A DNA stretch of 64,000 nt from Virgibacillus chiguensis (GTDB lineage: Bacteria; Bacillota; Bacilli; Bacillales; Amphibacillaceae). How positions within the stretch are numbered: position 1 is the first letter of the stretch; every line of letters begins with the position of its first letter. The position numbers were made by a program, and so were the translations under genes. The notes under the pieces were generated by a model that saw only the letters and a list, made by a program, of their open reading frames with translations, was not told the origin of the DNA and made no database searches. The DNA is taken from assembly GCF_900129865.1 (NCBI RefSeq), contig NZ_FQXD01000002.1, positions 186,001-250,000 on the forward strand, read 5' to 3'. Shown in pieces: positions 1-8,715 of the stretch.

Positions 1-763
1 GCGTAAATAGAAACATATTATTTCCTTCTACACCTTGATAAGGTACTATTTGTAAATATTTCTCCCACTCCGCTGGTAATGCTTCCATTTGAAAAGTATG
101 ATAGCAACGCTCGAGATCGGCCCAAGTCTGTTCAGAGAACCATTGCTTTAAAAACACTTCATCACATAGGACAACTGGTTTTTTAGTGATTGGATCGGTT
201 AATTGATTTCCACTATCAATAAATCCTGTTGTTGAATAACTTTTTCCTTTCATTTCAATAGTTACTGGTAAAATTTGGTCATAACGAATTTTTTCTTGTA
301 CGTGCTTGTCCAAACGGAATTTTGTAAACAGCCACACTATTGGAAAACCAATTACTATAAACAACCAACTTATCGGATCACCGAAACCACTGTTATACGT
401 TAAAAAGCCATTTGTATGCATATGAAATGGCTGTTGGAGTAAAAAGTGGATAGCCGTTAAACCACCTCCTATCGAAAAGCTTACAAAGTAAAATAATGCA
501 AATAGCTTTACCCATCGATACTTATTTCTGTAGCCAAAGGCAACAACAATAATAATAGCAGATGCTACTATTTTCCCTGGTACACTAGTAGCAATGGATT
601 CAGGAAAATAGATAGAAATAGGTACGGTCAAGGATGCAACAAACGCTCCAATAGCTAAACGAAGCTTTTTCGTATCATCTCTAGCCAATGCTTGAGTAAG
701 CATTAGCAGCATAAAATCCAATAAAAAGTTCAACGCCCAAACTGCATCCAAGTAAATAGTCAT
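1..763 (-). CDS. spoIIGA: SpoIIGA, sigma-E processing peptidase (partial, C-terminus off the left edge)
   Basis: Translating the minus strand from the ATG at 763 gives an open frame of 254 codons running off the window. It starts MTIYLDAVWALNFLLDFMLL and carries several hydrophobic segments in the first half, followed by a soluble part with the aspartyl-protease-like motif FIDSGNQL. SpoIIGA is the membrane protease that, when signalled from the forespore through SpoIIR, cuts pro-sigma-E in the mother cell. The start is set by GAAGGGAAG a few bases upstream. sigE normally follows and would lie beyond the left edge. The gene sits downstream of ftsZ as in other Bacillaceae, but the bpr protease gene usually found between them is absent and repeats fill the gap. 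Confidence 0.9.
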   Translation of the reverse strand, partial: MTIYLDAVWALNFLLDFMLLMLTQALARDDTKKLRLAIGAFVASLTVPISIYFPESIATSVPGKIVASAIIIVVAFGYRNKYRWVKLFALFYFVSFSIGGGLTAIHFLLQQPFHMHTNGFLTYNSGFGDPISWLFIVIGFPIVWLFTKFRLDKHVQEKIRYDQILPVTIEMKGKSYSTTGFIDSGNQLTDPITKKPVVLCDEVFLKQWFSEQTWADLERCYHTFQMEALPAEWEKYLQIVPYQGVEGNNMFLFT

Positions 764-822
764 ATTGACTTCCCTTCAATTATCAGGAATCATCATTTTC
801 TAGCTTTTAATAGTAAAAGCTT

Positions 823-1017
823 GCCATAAAGTAAAGCTTCAATCCGTGAAGATTTCTTTCCCCCACAGATTGTTAGTAGCCCAAAAATAGGACATAAAGG
901 CCTTTGAAAAAATCGGTAAACTAGGCTGTTATGTCCCGCCCATTTAGACTTGTTCATCTCACATCTTCAATTCTTGAAGCAGAAGACTTACAGCACCTTA
1001 TATGCGAGATAAATTAT
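823..1017 (+). repeat. Family C interspersed repeat, copy C1 (full length)
   Basis: This copy shares its parts with 44363-44557: a degenerate hairpin after CTTCAAT, the string TAGTAGCCCAA, then ACTTGTT and ATCTTCAATTCTTGAAGC, ending in TTACAGCACCTTATATGC. No ORF. Together with the family A copy at 1203-1440 it fills the spoIIGA-ftsZ gap; 1018-1202 shows nothing recognisable. Confidence 0.7.
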
Positions 1018-1202
1018 AGTGATTATAGTATAGCGAAGCAGACAAGAAAAGTCTGTCATATTCTGTATCGTATATCTGACTAATTTTCTCGAGTTATTAG
1101 AAGGTTTGTCATTTATGTGTATAGCTTCATTTTATGCCAATTGTAGATGTAAAAAACTTCCTATTGTTAGAAAACCTTTGTTTTTTCTTTTATACTACAA
1201 AG

Positions 1203-1440
1203 CACAAAGGCTCGGCGCCCGTTCAGCAACGTAGTGAGTGGAACGAATCAACGAAGTTTTAGGAATTATGCTCCTGCAACAGGAGTTTGACGACACCCTC
1301 CGGCAAGCCCGTCTTTAGTCGGCCTTTCTATTTAGTACGAACCGATGATGACTTAGCGTAGGGCAATGGCGTGAATTCGCCTAATTGCTGGGCGCTGGAG
1401 CCGGACGTAGCTAAATAAATTAGTAAGTTGTCCACAGCTA
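1203..1440 (+). repeat. Family A GC-rich interspersed repeat, copy A1
   Basis: About 240 bp, clearly richer in GC than its surroundings, and nearly identical over most of its length to 28763-29004 and to the reverse complement of 58342-58590. It contains the perfect small hairpin CTCCTGCAACAGGAG, then CCCTCCGGCAAGCCCGTC, and ends in AGTAAGTT plus ACAGCT. No ORF or transposase. Confidence 0.85.
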
Positions 1441-1463
1441 CTATTATAATTTCCTATAAACCT

Positions 1464-1498
1464 AAAAAAATCTTAGGGATATTCCCTAAGATTTTTTT
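1464..1498. terminator. Bidirectional intrinsic terminator after ftsZ
   Basis: Perfect hairpin: ATCTTAGGGA, a TAT loop, TCCCTAAGAT, with an A-run on one side and a T-run on the other. It lies 17 bases past the ftsZ stop codon, so it would end the ftsZ transcript. Confidence 0.85.
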
Positions 1499-1514
1499 GG
1501 ACTGTTTTTCACTT

Positions 1515-2669
1515 TTAACGGTTTCTATTTCGGTTTCGGTTTCGCAAGAAGGTGGGAATATCTAATGTATCCTCTTCTTGAGCAGGGCGCTGTTGCTGTT
1601 GAGGTTCAGGCTCTCTTTCTCTTTCCCTTCTTGACACTGTATCATGTGTACGCGTCGCTGCATGTTGTTGCTGTGCAGATCGTTGCTGTCTAGCAGGTTG
1701 TTCTGATTTTTGAACAGATTCATCAAAACCTGTAGCAATTACAGTGACTATAATTTCGTCTTTTAAATTCTCATTAATAACAGAACCAAATATTACGTTC
1801 ACTTCATTATCTGCAGCAGAAGTCACTAAGTCCGCAGCTTCTTGCACTTCATATAAACTTAAATTTGTTCCACCGGTAATGTTCATTAAAATACCATGTG
1901 CACCATCGATGGAAGTTTCAAGTAATGGTGAAGATATAGCTTTTTTAGCTGCTTCTGTCGCTCGAGTTTCACCTGTTGCGACTCCAATTCCCATTAAAGC
2001 AGAACCTTTATCATACATAATTGTTTTGACGTCAGCAAAATCGACGTTAATTAACCCTGGTTTGGCAATTAAATCAGATATGCCTTGTACACCTTGACGT
2101 AATACATTATCAGCTTCACGGAAAGCCTCCAACATCGGTGTATTTTTATCTACTATTTCCAACAAACGGTCGTTTGGAATGACAATTAGCGTATCAACGC
2201 TTCCTTTTAACGCATCGATCCCCGAAATAGCTTGGGTGGAGCGTCTTCTTCCTTCAAAGGAAAATGGTCGAGTAACTACACCGACTGTTAAGGCACCCAA
2301 ATCTTTAGCAATTTGTGCTATAACAGGTGCTGCACCTGTTCCCGTTCCCCCACCCATACCAGCAGTAACGAAGATCATATCTGCACCTTGTAAAACTTCT
2401 TCCAGCTGCTCTTTACTTTCTTCAGCTGCTTTTTTTCCAACTTCTGGATTAGCTCCAGCACCCAAACCTCTTGTCAATTTTTCGCCTATTTGAATCTTTA
2501 ATTCAGCTTTAGAAAGGTTCAATGCTTGCGCATCTGTATTTACTGCTATAAATTCTACACCTTCTACACCATGCTCAATCATACGATTGACAGCATTGTT
2601 ACCTCCGCCACCTACTCCAATTACTTTTATTGTAGCTAATTCTTCCATATTCATATCAAATTCTAACAT
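1515..2669 (-). CDS. ftsZ: Cell division protein FtsZ
   Basis: Tubulin-like GTPase that polymerises into the Z-ring and recruits the divisome. The GTP-binding signature GGGTGTG is at residues 106-112 and the nucleotide-binding VGGGGNNAV loop lies near residue 20. The globular core is followed by a Gln/Arg/Glu-rich disordered linker from about residue 320 and the conserved C-terminal peptide DIPTFL (370-375), which binds FtsA and other partners. The tail after it is an unusual Arg-Asn repeat, RNRNRNRNR, encoded by tandem hexamers. The start ATG has AGGAGGAAC just upstream. It lies 112 bp downstream of ftsA, as usual. The length of 384 aa is normal. Confidence 0.98.
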   Translation of the reverse strand: MLEFDMNMEELATIKVIGVGGGGNNAVNRMIEHGVEGVEFIAVNTDAQALNLSKAELKIQIGEKLTRGLGAGANPEVGKKAAEESKEQLEEVLQGADMIFVTAGMGGGTGTGAAPVIAQIAKDLGALTVGVVTRPFSFEGRRRSTQAISGIDALKGSVDTLIVIPNDRLLEIVDKNTPMLEAFREADNVLRQGVQGISDLIAKPGLINVDFADVKTIMYDKGSALMGIGVATGETRATEAAKKAISSPLLETSIDGAHGILMNITGGTNLSLYEVQEAADLVTSAADNEVNVIFGSVINENLKDEIIVTVIATGFDESVQKSEQPARQQRSAQQQHAATRTHDTVSRREREREPEPQQQQRPAQEEDTLDIPTFLRNRNRNRNR

Positions 2670-2781
2670 AGTTCGTTCCTCCTAATGTGCAAAATTACAA
2701 ACGTTCTATAAGCTAATTGAATAGAGGTTATTTTTCGTATATTAATAGAAAACTTTCATATAATAAAAGAAAGGATCTACT

Positions 2782-4062
2782 TTAATCAAAAAAATACTTA
2801 AACAAATTAGCAATTTTAGCTTCTTTTTTCTTTGGTTCTTTCGTTTCATTTGCTTTCGCTTGTTTCTTTATACGTTTTGGTTGAGCGTCTGGATCTTGTG
2901 ACATAACAGTTGGAAATAAATCTTTTCCCTGTATTTTCGCATTCCAATAAGCAAATTGCAAGATACCAACGCCTGGAGTGAATTGTGGCTCCCGCACACC
3001 TATGTAATCGGGGATAGCAATTCGAACATTAGAACGAAATACGTCTTCAGCCAACTCAAGCACACCAGGCATTGCCATCGTTCCACCAGTTAATACATAA
3101 CCCCCAGGTAATTCCTGATAACCCATTTGTCGTATCTCTTTCTCAGCAAAGGCGTAAATTTCTTCCATCCTTGCCTCAATTATATCTGCTATTTCTAATT
3201 GATTCGACGTTTGCTTAGAATTACTACCGATAATAGATACATCGAATACTTCTTCCTCCAATGCATCATCATAGAATGCATGTCCAAAATTTAATTTTAC
3301 ATCTTCAGCTTCTTCTGTCGACGTACGTAATCCAATGGATAGATCTTTTGTGATATTGTTTCCGCCTAATTGTATAACACTAGATGAAACCAGATGGTCA
3401 TTTTCGAAGATGGAAACTGTGGAGCAACCGCCGCCTACATCTATTAAAGCGACTCCCATGCTTTTTTCATCTTTCGATAAAGCAATTGTTCCGGCGGCAA
3501 GCGGTTGAAGGCAGATGTCCGCTACTTCGAGGTTAGCACGTTCTACACATTTTAAGATATTGTGCAAAATAGTTTTTGAACAAGTAATGATAGTCCCTTC
3601 CATTTCTAAACGTACACCAATCATCCCTCTAGGGTCATTAATTTCATCTAACCCATCGACAATAAATTGTTTAGGAATCACATCAATGATTTCTCTTTCT
3701 GGAGGAATAGACATTACTTGCGCACCATCAATTACCCTTGTAACATCTTCATCCGTTATTTCACGATTTTCGCTTTGAACTGCTACAACTCCGTGGCATG
3801 GTTGCAATTGAATGTGATTCCCATTCACTCCTACAACTACGCGTTCAATTTTCATACCAACCATTCTTTCTGCTTGTTCTACCGCATTACGAATGGAATG
3901 TACCGTTTGATCTATATCTATGATAGCTCCTTTTTTCATACCATTCGATTTAGCAGTACCTACACCAATAATATTTAATGAATCATTTAAAACTTCACCG
4001 ATAATTACTTTTATTTTTGATGTACCTATATCTAGGCTTACTAAAATATCACTGTTGTTCAA
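2782..4062 (-). CDS. ftsA: Cell division protein FtsA
   Basis: Actin-like ATPase that anchors FtsZ filaments to the membrane. The N-terminal VSLDIGTSKIKV phosphate-1 motif, the LIDVGGGCS phosphate-2 motif and the VLTGGTMAMPG adenosine motif are all present. The last residues (KIANLFKYFFD) look like the expected amphipathic membrane-targeting helix, after a Lys-rich linker. The start is TTG at 4062, chosen because GGGAGGTG sits seven bases upstream and no better ATG fits the family start. Length 426 aa. It is followed by ftsZ on the same strand. Upstream, the ylxW/ylxX/sbp genes of B. subtilis are missing and a 700-bp gap separates it from divIB. Confidence 0.97.
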   Translation of the reverse strand: MNNSDILVSLDIGTSKIKVIIGEVLNDSLNIIGVGTAKSNGMKKGAIIDIDQTVHSIRNAVEQAERMVGMKIERVVVGVNGNHIQLQPCHGVVAVQSENREITDEDVTRVIDGAQVMSIPPEREIIDVIPKQFIVDGLDEINDPRGMIGVRLEMEGTIITCSKTILHNILKCVERANLEVADICLQPLAAGTIALSKDEKSMGVALIDVGGGCSTVSIFENDHLVSSSVIQLGGNNITKDLSIGLRTSTEEAEDVKLNFGHAFYDDALEEEVFDVSIIGSNSKQTSNQLEIADIIEARMEEIYAFAEKEIRQMGYQELPGGYVLTGGTMAMPGVLELAEDVFRSNVRIAIPDYIGVREPQFTPGVGILQFAYWNAKIQGKDLFPTVMSQDPDAQPKRIKKQAKANETKEPKKKEAKIANLFKYFFD

Positions 4063-4766
4063 AACAAGGCACCTCCCAAATTCAAAAGCTGCACAAAAGC
4101 AAACTTCTCTCCATAATATATTTTTATCTACTATACTTTTTTAGCGACAGATGTATTGTTCTTAGATTTATCATTTCCTATAATACACGCACAAAACGTA
4201 ATATATAAATTTATTCCACATAAAACTAGTAATTCCCTTTATTTTTTAGTACTTTTTTTACACTATAGGAAAGTATTGATTTCTAGAATTTATGGTTTAA
4301 GCAAAACGACGGCTTTAAAGTCATGTTTTTCTAATAAGGCAGTTATCCATTGCAATGAAGTATTCGTAGCCGTACAAATGGATTGTAAATGAAAAATACA
4401 CTATAACTTATCTCTAAGCTGCTTGAGAACTCTAATATACAAAAGCATCGCTTCATAGTAATTGAATAAACCAAACAACATTTAAACACTATTTTAACTG
4501 ACTCTTTTTTTCTCCTATTCTTCATTTATGAACAAAAATGAAGATGTTAAGTTCCTTATTCTTGGATGCTAAACTATAAAGTTCGCTACATTTTTTAATC
4601 GTATAAGAAACGCCAATATAATTATTCGTAAAACAGATTCAAAATATGTCGTTTAGAAAAAATTGATTTATAAAAAAGGGTAATTTTATATAAACACTTG
4701 ACTGAGAAACATTCTTCTTAAGTTAAGAACCCTTAAATGATGGTTTCTTATTGCAAAAACAAAACG
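4063..4766. other. Intergenic gap ftsA-divIB
   Basis: Over 700 bp with no supported gene. It holds a reversed family B copy at 4260-4334 and a small hairpin (CTTCATTT / AAATGAAG, 4522-4545). The open frames here are short and lack ribosome binding sites. No terminator with a clear T-run was seen after divIB, so ftsA may be read from divIB or from a promoter in this gap. Confidence 0.6.
4260..4334 (-). repeat. Family B hairpin repeat, reversed copy
   Basis: On the minus strand it begins TTAGAAAAACATGACTTTAA and ends ACTTTCCTATAGTGT, matching both ends of the copy at 22117-22210. The internal CCGCCA/TGGCGG stem has decayed. Confidence 0.7.
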
Positions 4767-5549
4767 CTAATCCCCCTTCTCAGCCTCTTGTCCCTTCTTT
4801 CCATTGTGAAATGACTCGAAATATGCACCAACCCCAATATGAATAATTCCTTCACTTTCTTCCTCTAGTTGTGACACGATGGAAGGGTATATTTCCATAC
4901 TATCAGCGAAGTTTGGAATGCGGGCATCAACGATAAAACCATCATTCATATATAACCGCATCTTATCGTTATTATCTTTTTCTGGTGTCCAATGCACTTC
5001 CGAAATTAGATTTCGAATCGTTTCAGGTAGTTTTTCCATTTCATTCGTTAACCTATGTAAATACGTTTCCTTATTAAATCCCTTTAATAGTGGAGCATCT
5101 CCATTATACGTTTTTTTTGCCATACTTTGAAGTGTTGTTCCATTACCTAATACTGGATAGTAAGTCGATTCTTTTTGTGTGTAGCCAACAAGTTCGTATT
5201 CTTCAACCGTGATGGAAACGGTCCAAGGTAATTTTCTACTTACCTTTGCAGAAGCAATAATTGGACTATCATTTAATATCGACTCTACCGCATCAGTATC
5301 AATTGTCCATATGTTTTTATTATCGGTTAAATTCGCTTGCTTTACAATTTCATTATCCTGTAAAAAAGAATTGCCCTCTACTTGAATCGTACGTATATAA
5401 CTTAACGGCGATTGTAAATAAACAATAATTGAAATTAAAATGAAAAAAATAGACAGGTAAAATAACAGCCTGCGGTTTGCCTTTTTTTTCCTTGCTTGTT
5501 TTAATTTTGGAATTCGATCTTCAATTGAAACGACTTTCTTCTGAGCCAT
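4767..5549 (-). CDS. divIB: Cell division protein DivIB/FtsQ
   Basis: Bitopic divisome protein that works with DivIC and FtsL to control septal peptidoglycan synthesis. From the ATG at 5549 (GGAAG upstream) it is 260 aa: a basic cytoplasmic N-terminus, one membrane segment at about residues 28-46, then an extracellular POTRA-type domain starting near IRTIQVEGN and a FtsQ-type beta domain. The C-terminus is acidic and Lys-rich. The frame stays open upstream through a perfect palindrome (5585-5608); that extension has no good ribosome binding site and was not used. In B. subtilis murG and murB lie just before divIB; here they do not. Confidence 0.93.
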   Translation of the reverse strand: MAQKKVVSIEDRIPKLKQARKKKANRRLLFYLSIFFILISIIVYLQSPLSYIRTIQVEGNSFLQDNEIVKQANLTDNKNIWTIDTDAVESILNDSPIIASAKVSRKLPWTVSITVEEYELVGYTQKESTYYPVLGNGTTLQSMAKKTYNGDAPLLKGFNKETYLHRLTNEMEKLPETIRNLISEVHWTPEKDNNDKMRLYMNDGFIVDARIPNFADSMEIYPSIVSQLEEESEGIIHIGVGAYFESFHNGKKGQEAEKGD

Positions 5550-5584
5550 CTCTATTTCTTCCTTTATCCCTAAATTAACAACAA

Positions 5585-5608
5585 GAAATGGCATGTACAT
5601 GCCATTTC
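5585..5608. promoter_or_regulatory. Perfect 24-bp palindrome in the divIB 5' region
   Basis: GAAATGGCATGT followed at once by its exact reverse complement ACATGCCATTTC, 35 bases before the divIB start codon. It could be an operator or a leader hairpin. There is no strong T-run, so simple termination is unlikely. Confidence 0.5.
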
Positions 5609-5781
5609 AACTTGTTACTATGAGTATATCATATAATCCATGGAAAAATGTAGTGAGACTTAGGGAATTGTAAAGTTTTTTATTTCAATATCTTGTCCTG
5701 CTATAGTCCAAAAAATACTACCGGAGAACTTACATATTTTATTCCTGCATTGTAGCGTTACCCCTTTTATTTTATTTTAAA

Positions 5782-5838
5782 CTTAGAAAAAACTTGGCAT
5801 GTACTATAACGCTAAATTTTATCGTTTCCTATAATATA
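5782..5838 (+). repeat. Family B hairpin repeat, shortened copy
   Basis: Begins ACTTAGAAAAAACTTGGC and ends TTTCCTATAATAT, like other family B copies, but the central part is deleted. It lies in the spoVE-divIB gap, which otherwise holds only the terminator at 5841 and the palindrome at 5585. Confidence 0.55.
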
Positions 5839-5840
5839 CA

Positions 5841-5871
5841 TAAAAACCCCAAATGTAATCATCTGAGGTTT
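5841..5871 (-). terminator. Terminator-like hairpin after spoVE
   Basis: On the minus strand, AAACCTCAGATG, an ATTA loop and CATTTGGGGTTT pair over 12 bp with two G-T wobbles, followed by TTTTTA. Confidence 0.6.
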
Positions 5872-5954
5872 CTTGATAATATGTCTTCATGCATATGCGT
5901 ACCATATATTAACAAGTTATTACTATGATAGATTTAGGGTGAAGGATGACATGT

Positions 5955-7070
5955 TTATATTTTTGTATACTTACTAATATTTAACAAAATACCTGCAGAG
6001 CAAAGAATTAATGTTAAGGAAGATCCTCCATAACTCAAAAATGGTAAAGTAATTCCAGTTACAGGAATTAGCCCAATGACAACACTAATATTAATCATTG
6101 CTTGGATTGCTAGCATGGACACGATGCCTAAAGCTAATAGACGGGCAAAACTATCTGGTGCTTCTAAAGATATTTTGATTCCTCTCCAAAATAACAAAAG
6201 AAATAATAAAATCACAACCGTACCGCCAATAAATCCTAATTCTTCACCCAAGATAGCAAAGATAAAATCCGTTTGGGGCTCTGGCAAATAAAAATATTTT
6301 TGTAAACTATTACCAAATCCTAACCCTAATAAACCACCTGGACCGATCGCATATAATGATTGAATAATTTGAAAACCATCTCCGAGTGGATCCTCCCATG
6401 GGTTCAAAAAAGCTGTAATCCTACTAATTCTATATGGCGCAGAAGCAATCAAACCAACAAAACCCACTAACCCTAGAGCTCCTAAACCAAAAAAATGAGA
6501 TAATCTAGCTCCTGCAGTAAAGACCATCACCATACAAGTTAATACTAATACCATACCTGTTCCTAAATCCGGCTGTAACATAATTAAACCAAAAGCAGTA
6601 AATATTAATAGAATCGAAGGTAAAAAACCCTTTTTAAGCGATGTAATATATTTTTGATACTTGGCTAAGTGGGAAGCTAGGAAAATAATCAAACCTAATT
6701 TCATAAATTCGGACGGTTGAATACTAAATGCCCCAATTCCAATCCAACTTTGCGCTCCTCCCCTTACCATACCAATGCCAGGTATTAAAACAAGAAATAA
6801 TAAACAGAAACAAACTAGTAAAATCAACTTCGCATACTTTTTCCATGTTGTATAAGGAACATTCATAATAAGCAACATAGCTATTACTCCAGTACCCGCG
6901 AATAACAGTTGTCGTTTTACATAATAAAGGGAATCAGAAAACTTATACGCTGACCAAACGTAAGATGAACTATAAACCATTACAACACCAATTACGAGCA
7001 ACCCAATAATAACTCCCATTAAAATATAATCTGGTGAAGCATTTGTTGAACGGTTTGTTTTTTGTAACAA
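5955..7070 (-). CDS. spoVE: SpoVE, SEDS-family peptidoglycan glycosyltransferase
   Basis: Polytopic membrane enzyme of the SEDS family (FtsW/RodA/SpoVE), which polymerises lipid II; SpoVE builds the spore cortex together with SpoVD. Family motifs seen include VMVYSSS near the N-terminus, SIQPSEFMKL, LQPDLGTG, NPWEDPLGDGFQIIQSL and TLPFLSYGGSS near the C-terminus. About ten hydrophobic segments. The start is TTG at 7070 with GGGGTG six bases upstream; a GTG at 7079 is in frame but poorly spaced. It closely resembles B. subtilis SpoVE and sits in the spoVE slot; a second SEDS protein at 48 kb is the ftsW copy. murG should follow but is absent. Confidence 0.93.
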   Translation of the reverse strand: MLQKTNRSTNASPDYILMGVIIGLLVIGVVMVYSSSYVWSAYKFSDSLYYVKRQLLFAGTGVIAMLLIMNVPYTTWKKYAKLILLVCFCLLFLVLIPGIGMVRGGAQSWIGIGAFSIQPSEFMKLGLIIFLASHLAKYQKYITSLKKGFLPSILLIFTAFGLIMLQPDLGTGMVLVLTCMVMVFTAGARLSHFFGLGALGLVGFVGLIASAPYRISRITAFLNPWEDPLGDGFQIIQSLYAIGPGGLLGLGFGNSLQKYFYLPEPQTDFIFAILGEELGFIGGTVVILLFLLLFWRGIKISLEAPDSFARLLALGIVSMLAIQAMINISVVIGLIPVTGITLPFLSYGGSSLTLILCSAGILLNISKYTKI

Positions 7071-7076
7071 AAATAA

Positions 7077-7104
7077 CACCCCACTTTTGAATATTACCAG
7101 GGGG
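7077..7104 (-). promoter_or_regulatory. Hairpin covering the spoVE ribosome binding site
   Basis: On the minus strand AACACCCC pairs with GGGGTGTT across an 18-base loop. The 3' arm contains GGGGTG, the only plausible ribosome binding site of spoVE. This is seen in sequence; a regulatory role is inference. Confidence 0.45.
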
Positions 7105-7365
7105 TGTTTAAAAAGGATGCATCAATCATAGAAATGCGTCTAAGATCATTTTTGTTCGTGTTTGTAAAAAGAACCATCAACCAGTAAGTATTTTCATTTA
7201 CCAAAGGCTTCGGAGTGGACAATAACATATGCCAAGGTAAGTAGTTTCCTGCATCATTCGATAATTACTGGTAAGCAACCTAACTTCTCAATACGTAAAC
7301 AAGCATTTCCACATTGAAATAACTTCTAATTTCTTACATCCTTTTATTATCTATTAAACAAGCCC

Positions 7366-8715
7366 CTATACTAATGTATGCACGGCTTGTATAAATATGT
7401 CTCCTCTTTCTTCAAACGTGCGATATTGATCCCAGCTTGCACAAGCAGGCGATAACAATATGACATCATTAGGTTCAGATATTTCATAAGCTTCCTGTAC
7501 TGCTGTTTGTACATTTTTAGTTATACGAATATTAGAAATTTGCGCTTTCATTCCCAAATTTTCTAGTTTTGAAGCAGTTTCTCCAAATAGTACCATTGCT
7601 TTCACATGCTTCATATATGGTAGGAGTTCGTCAAAACCGTTACCACGATCTAACCCTCCTGCAAGTAGAATAATAGGTTGATTAAAGGCTGATAAAGCTT
7701 TTTGTGTAGCTAGACAATTGGTAGCTTTTGAATCATTATAAAACAATCGCTCACAGTGATTTTCTACAAATTGTAACCTGTGTTTCACACCTGTAAACAT
7801 ACTTAACACTTTTTGAATTCCTTCATTTGTTGCTCCACTTAACTTAGCAGCTCCTACACTAGCTAAAATATTCTCGTAATTATGCAATCCTAATAAGACA
7901 ATATCTTTACGTTCCATTATTTTTTCTTCTTTAAAATAGATCGCTTCGTTGTCAAGCCAAGCCCCCTCGCTCTGTTTTCTTTTAACAGAAAAAGGTATTT
8001 TTTGCGCTTTTGAAAGTTTAATAGCCTCTATTAAACTTTTATCTTCTGCGTTATAAACAAGAAAATCATCTTTCGTTTGGTTTTTAAAAATATTATATTT
8101 TGCTTGTTTATAGTTTTCCCATGTTTTGTGATAATCTAAATGAGCTTTAAATATATTAAGTAGTACAGCGATTTTCGGTTTAAACTGGTCGACACCCATT
8201 AATTGAAAAGAAGATAGCTCTAGTACAAGATTCTCATTTGGGTGCAAATTTTTTGCCACATCAGTTGCAACAATGCCAATATTCCCTGCAACTTTAACAG
8301 GTTTCTCACTTTGCTTTAGCATTTCAGTAGTCAAAGTCGTTGTCGTTGTTTTGCCATTAGAGCCTGTTATTCCAATAATTGGTCCGCTTGCCAATTGACC
8401 GGCTATTTCAATTTCAGTTATTACAGGTATCCCCCTTTGTTGCGCTGCTGTAACAATAGGGTTATCATAGGAAATACCGGGGTTTTTAACGATGACCTCT
8501 ATCCCGTCTAGAACACGAATAGGATGGGAGCCAAGAATTAACTCTGCCCCCATCTCTTTTAATTGTTTTACATTTGCATCAGATTCTTTTGCATTTTGAT
8601 CATTTATTCGCACTTTTTTTCCCTGTTCGAGTAATGTGGTTGCGGCTGCCGTACCGCTTTTCGCTAGCCCCAATACTAGAATAGACTCATAGGGGAAATG
8701 TATTAATTTTTTCAA
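7366..8715 (-). CDS. murD: UDP-N-acetylmuramoyl-L-alanine--D-glutamate ligase MurD
   Basis: Cytoplasmic Mur ligase that adds D-glutamate to UDP-MurNAc-L-Ala using ATP. It shows the N-terminal Rossmann-like [11 protein letters not shown] motif, the ATP-binding loop GSNGKTTT at residues 118-125, the NDSKATN motif and the DNA-independent C-terminal domain ending in [19 protein letters not shown], all typical of MurD. Length 449 aa is standard. Its ATG overlaps the mraY stop codon by four bases (ATGA), a sign of translational coupling. A 287-bp gap with no gene separates it from spoVE. Confidence 0.97.
   Translation of the reverse strand: MKKLIHFPYESILVLGLAKSGTAAATTLLEQGKKVRINDQNAKESDANVKQLKEMGAELILGSHPIRVLDGIEVIVKNPGISYDNPIVTAAQQRGIPVITEIEIAGQLASGPIIGITGSNGKTTTTTLTTEMLKQSEKPVKVAGNIGIVATDVAKNLHPNENLVLELSSFQLMGVDQFKPKIAVLLNIFKAHLDYHKTWENYKQAKYNIFKNQTKDDFLVYNAEDKSLIEAIKLSKAQKIPFSVKRKQSEGAWLDNEAIYFKEEKIMERKDIVLLGLHNYENILASVGAAKLSGATNEGIQKVLSMFTGVKHRLQFVENHCERLFYNDSKATNCLATQKALSAFNQPIILLAGGLDRGNGFDELLPYMKHVKAMVLFGETASKLENLGMKAQISNIRITKNVQTAVQEAYEISEPNDVILLSPACASWDQYRTFEERGDIFIQAVHTLV

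Noticed and set aside
1203-1440. Family A as an insertion sequence or rRNA fragment
   Set aside because: No transposase frame or inverted termini could be found, and I could not match it to a known rRNA segment by eye.
4343-4525. 60-codon minus-strand frame in the ftsA-divIB gap
   Set aside because: Cys-rich random-looking peptide without ribosome binding site, beginning near a repeat.
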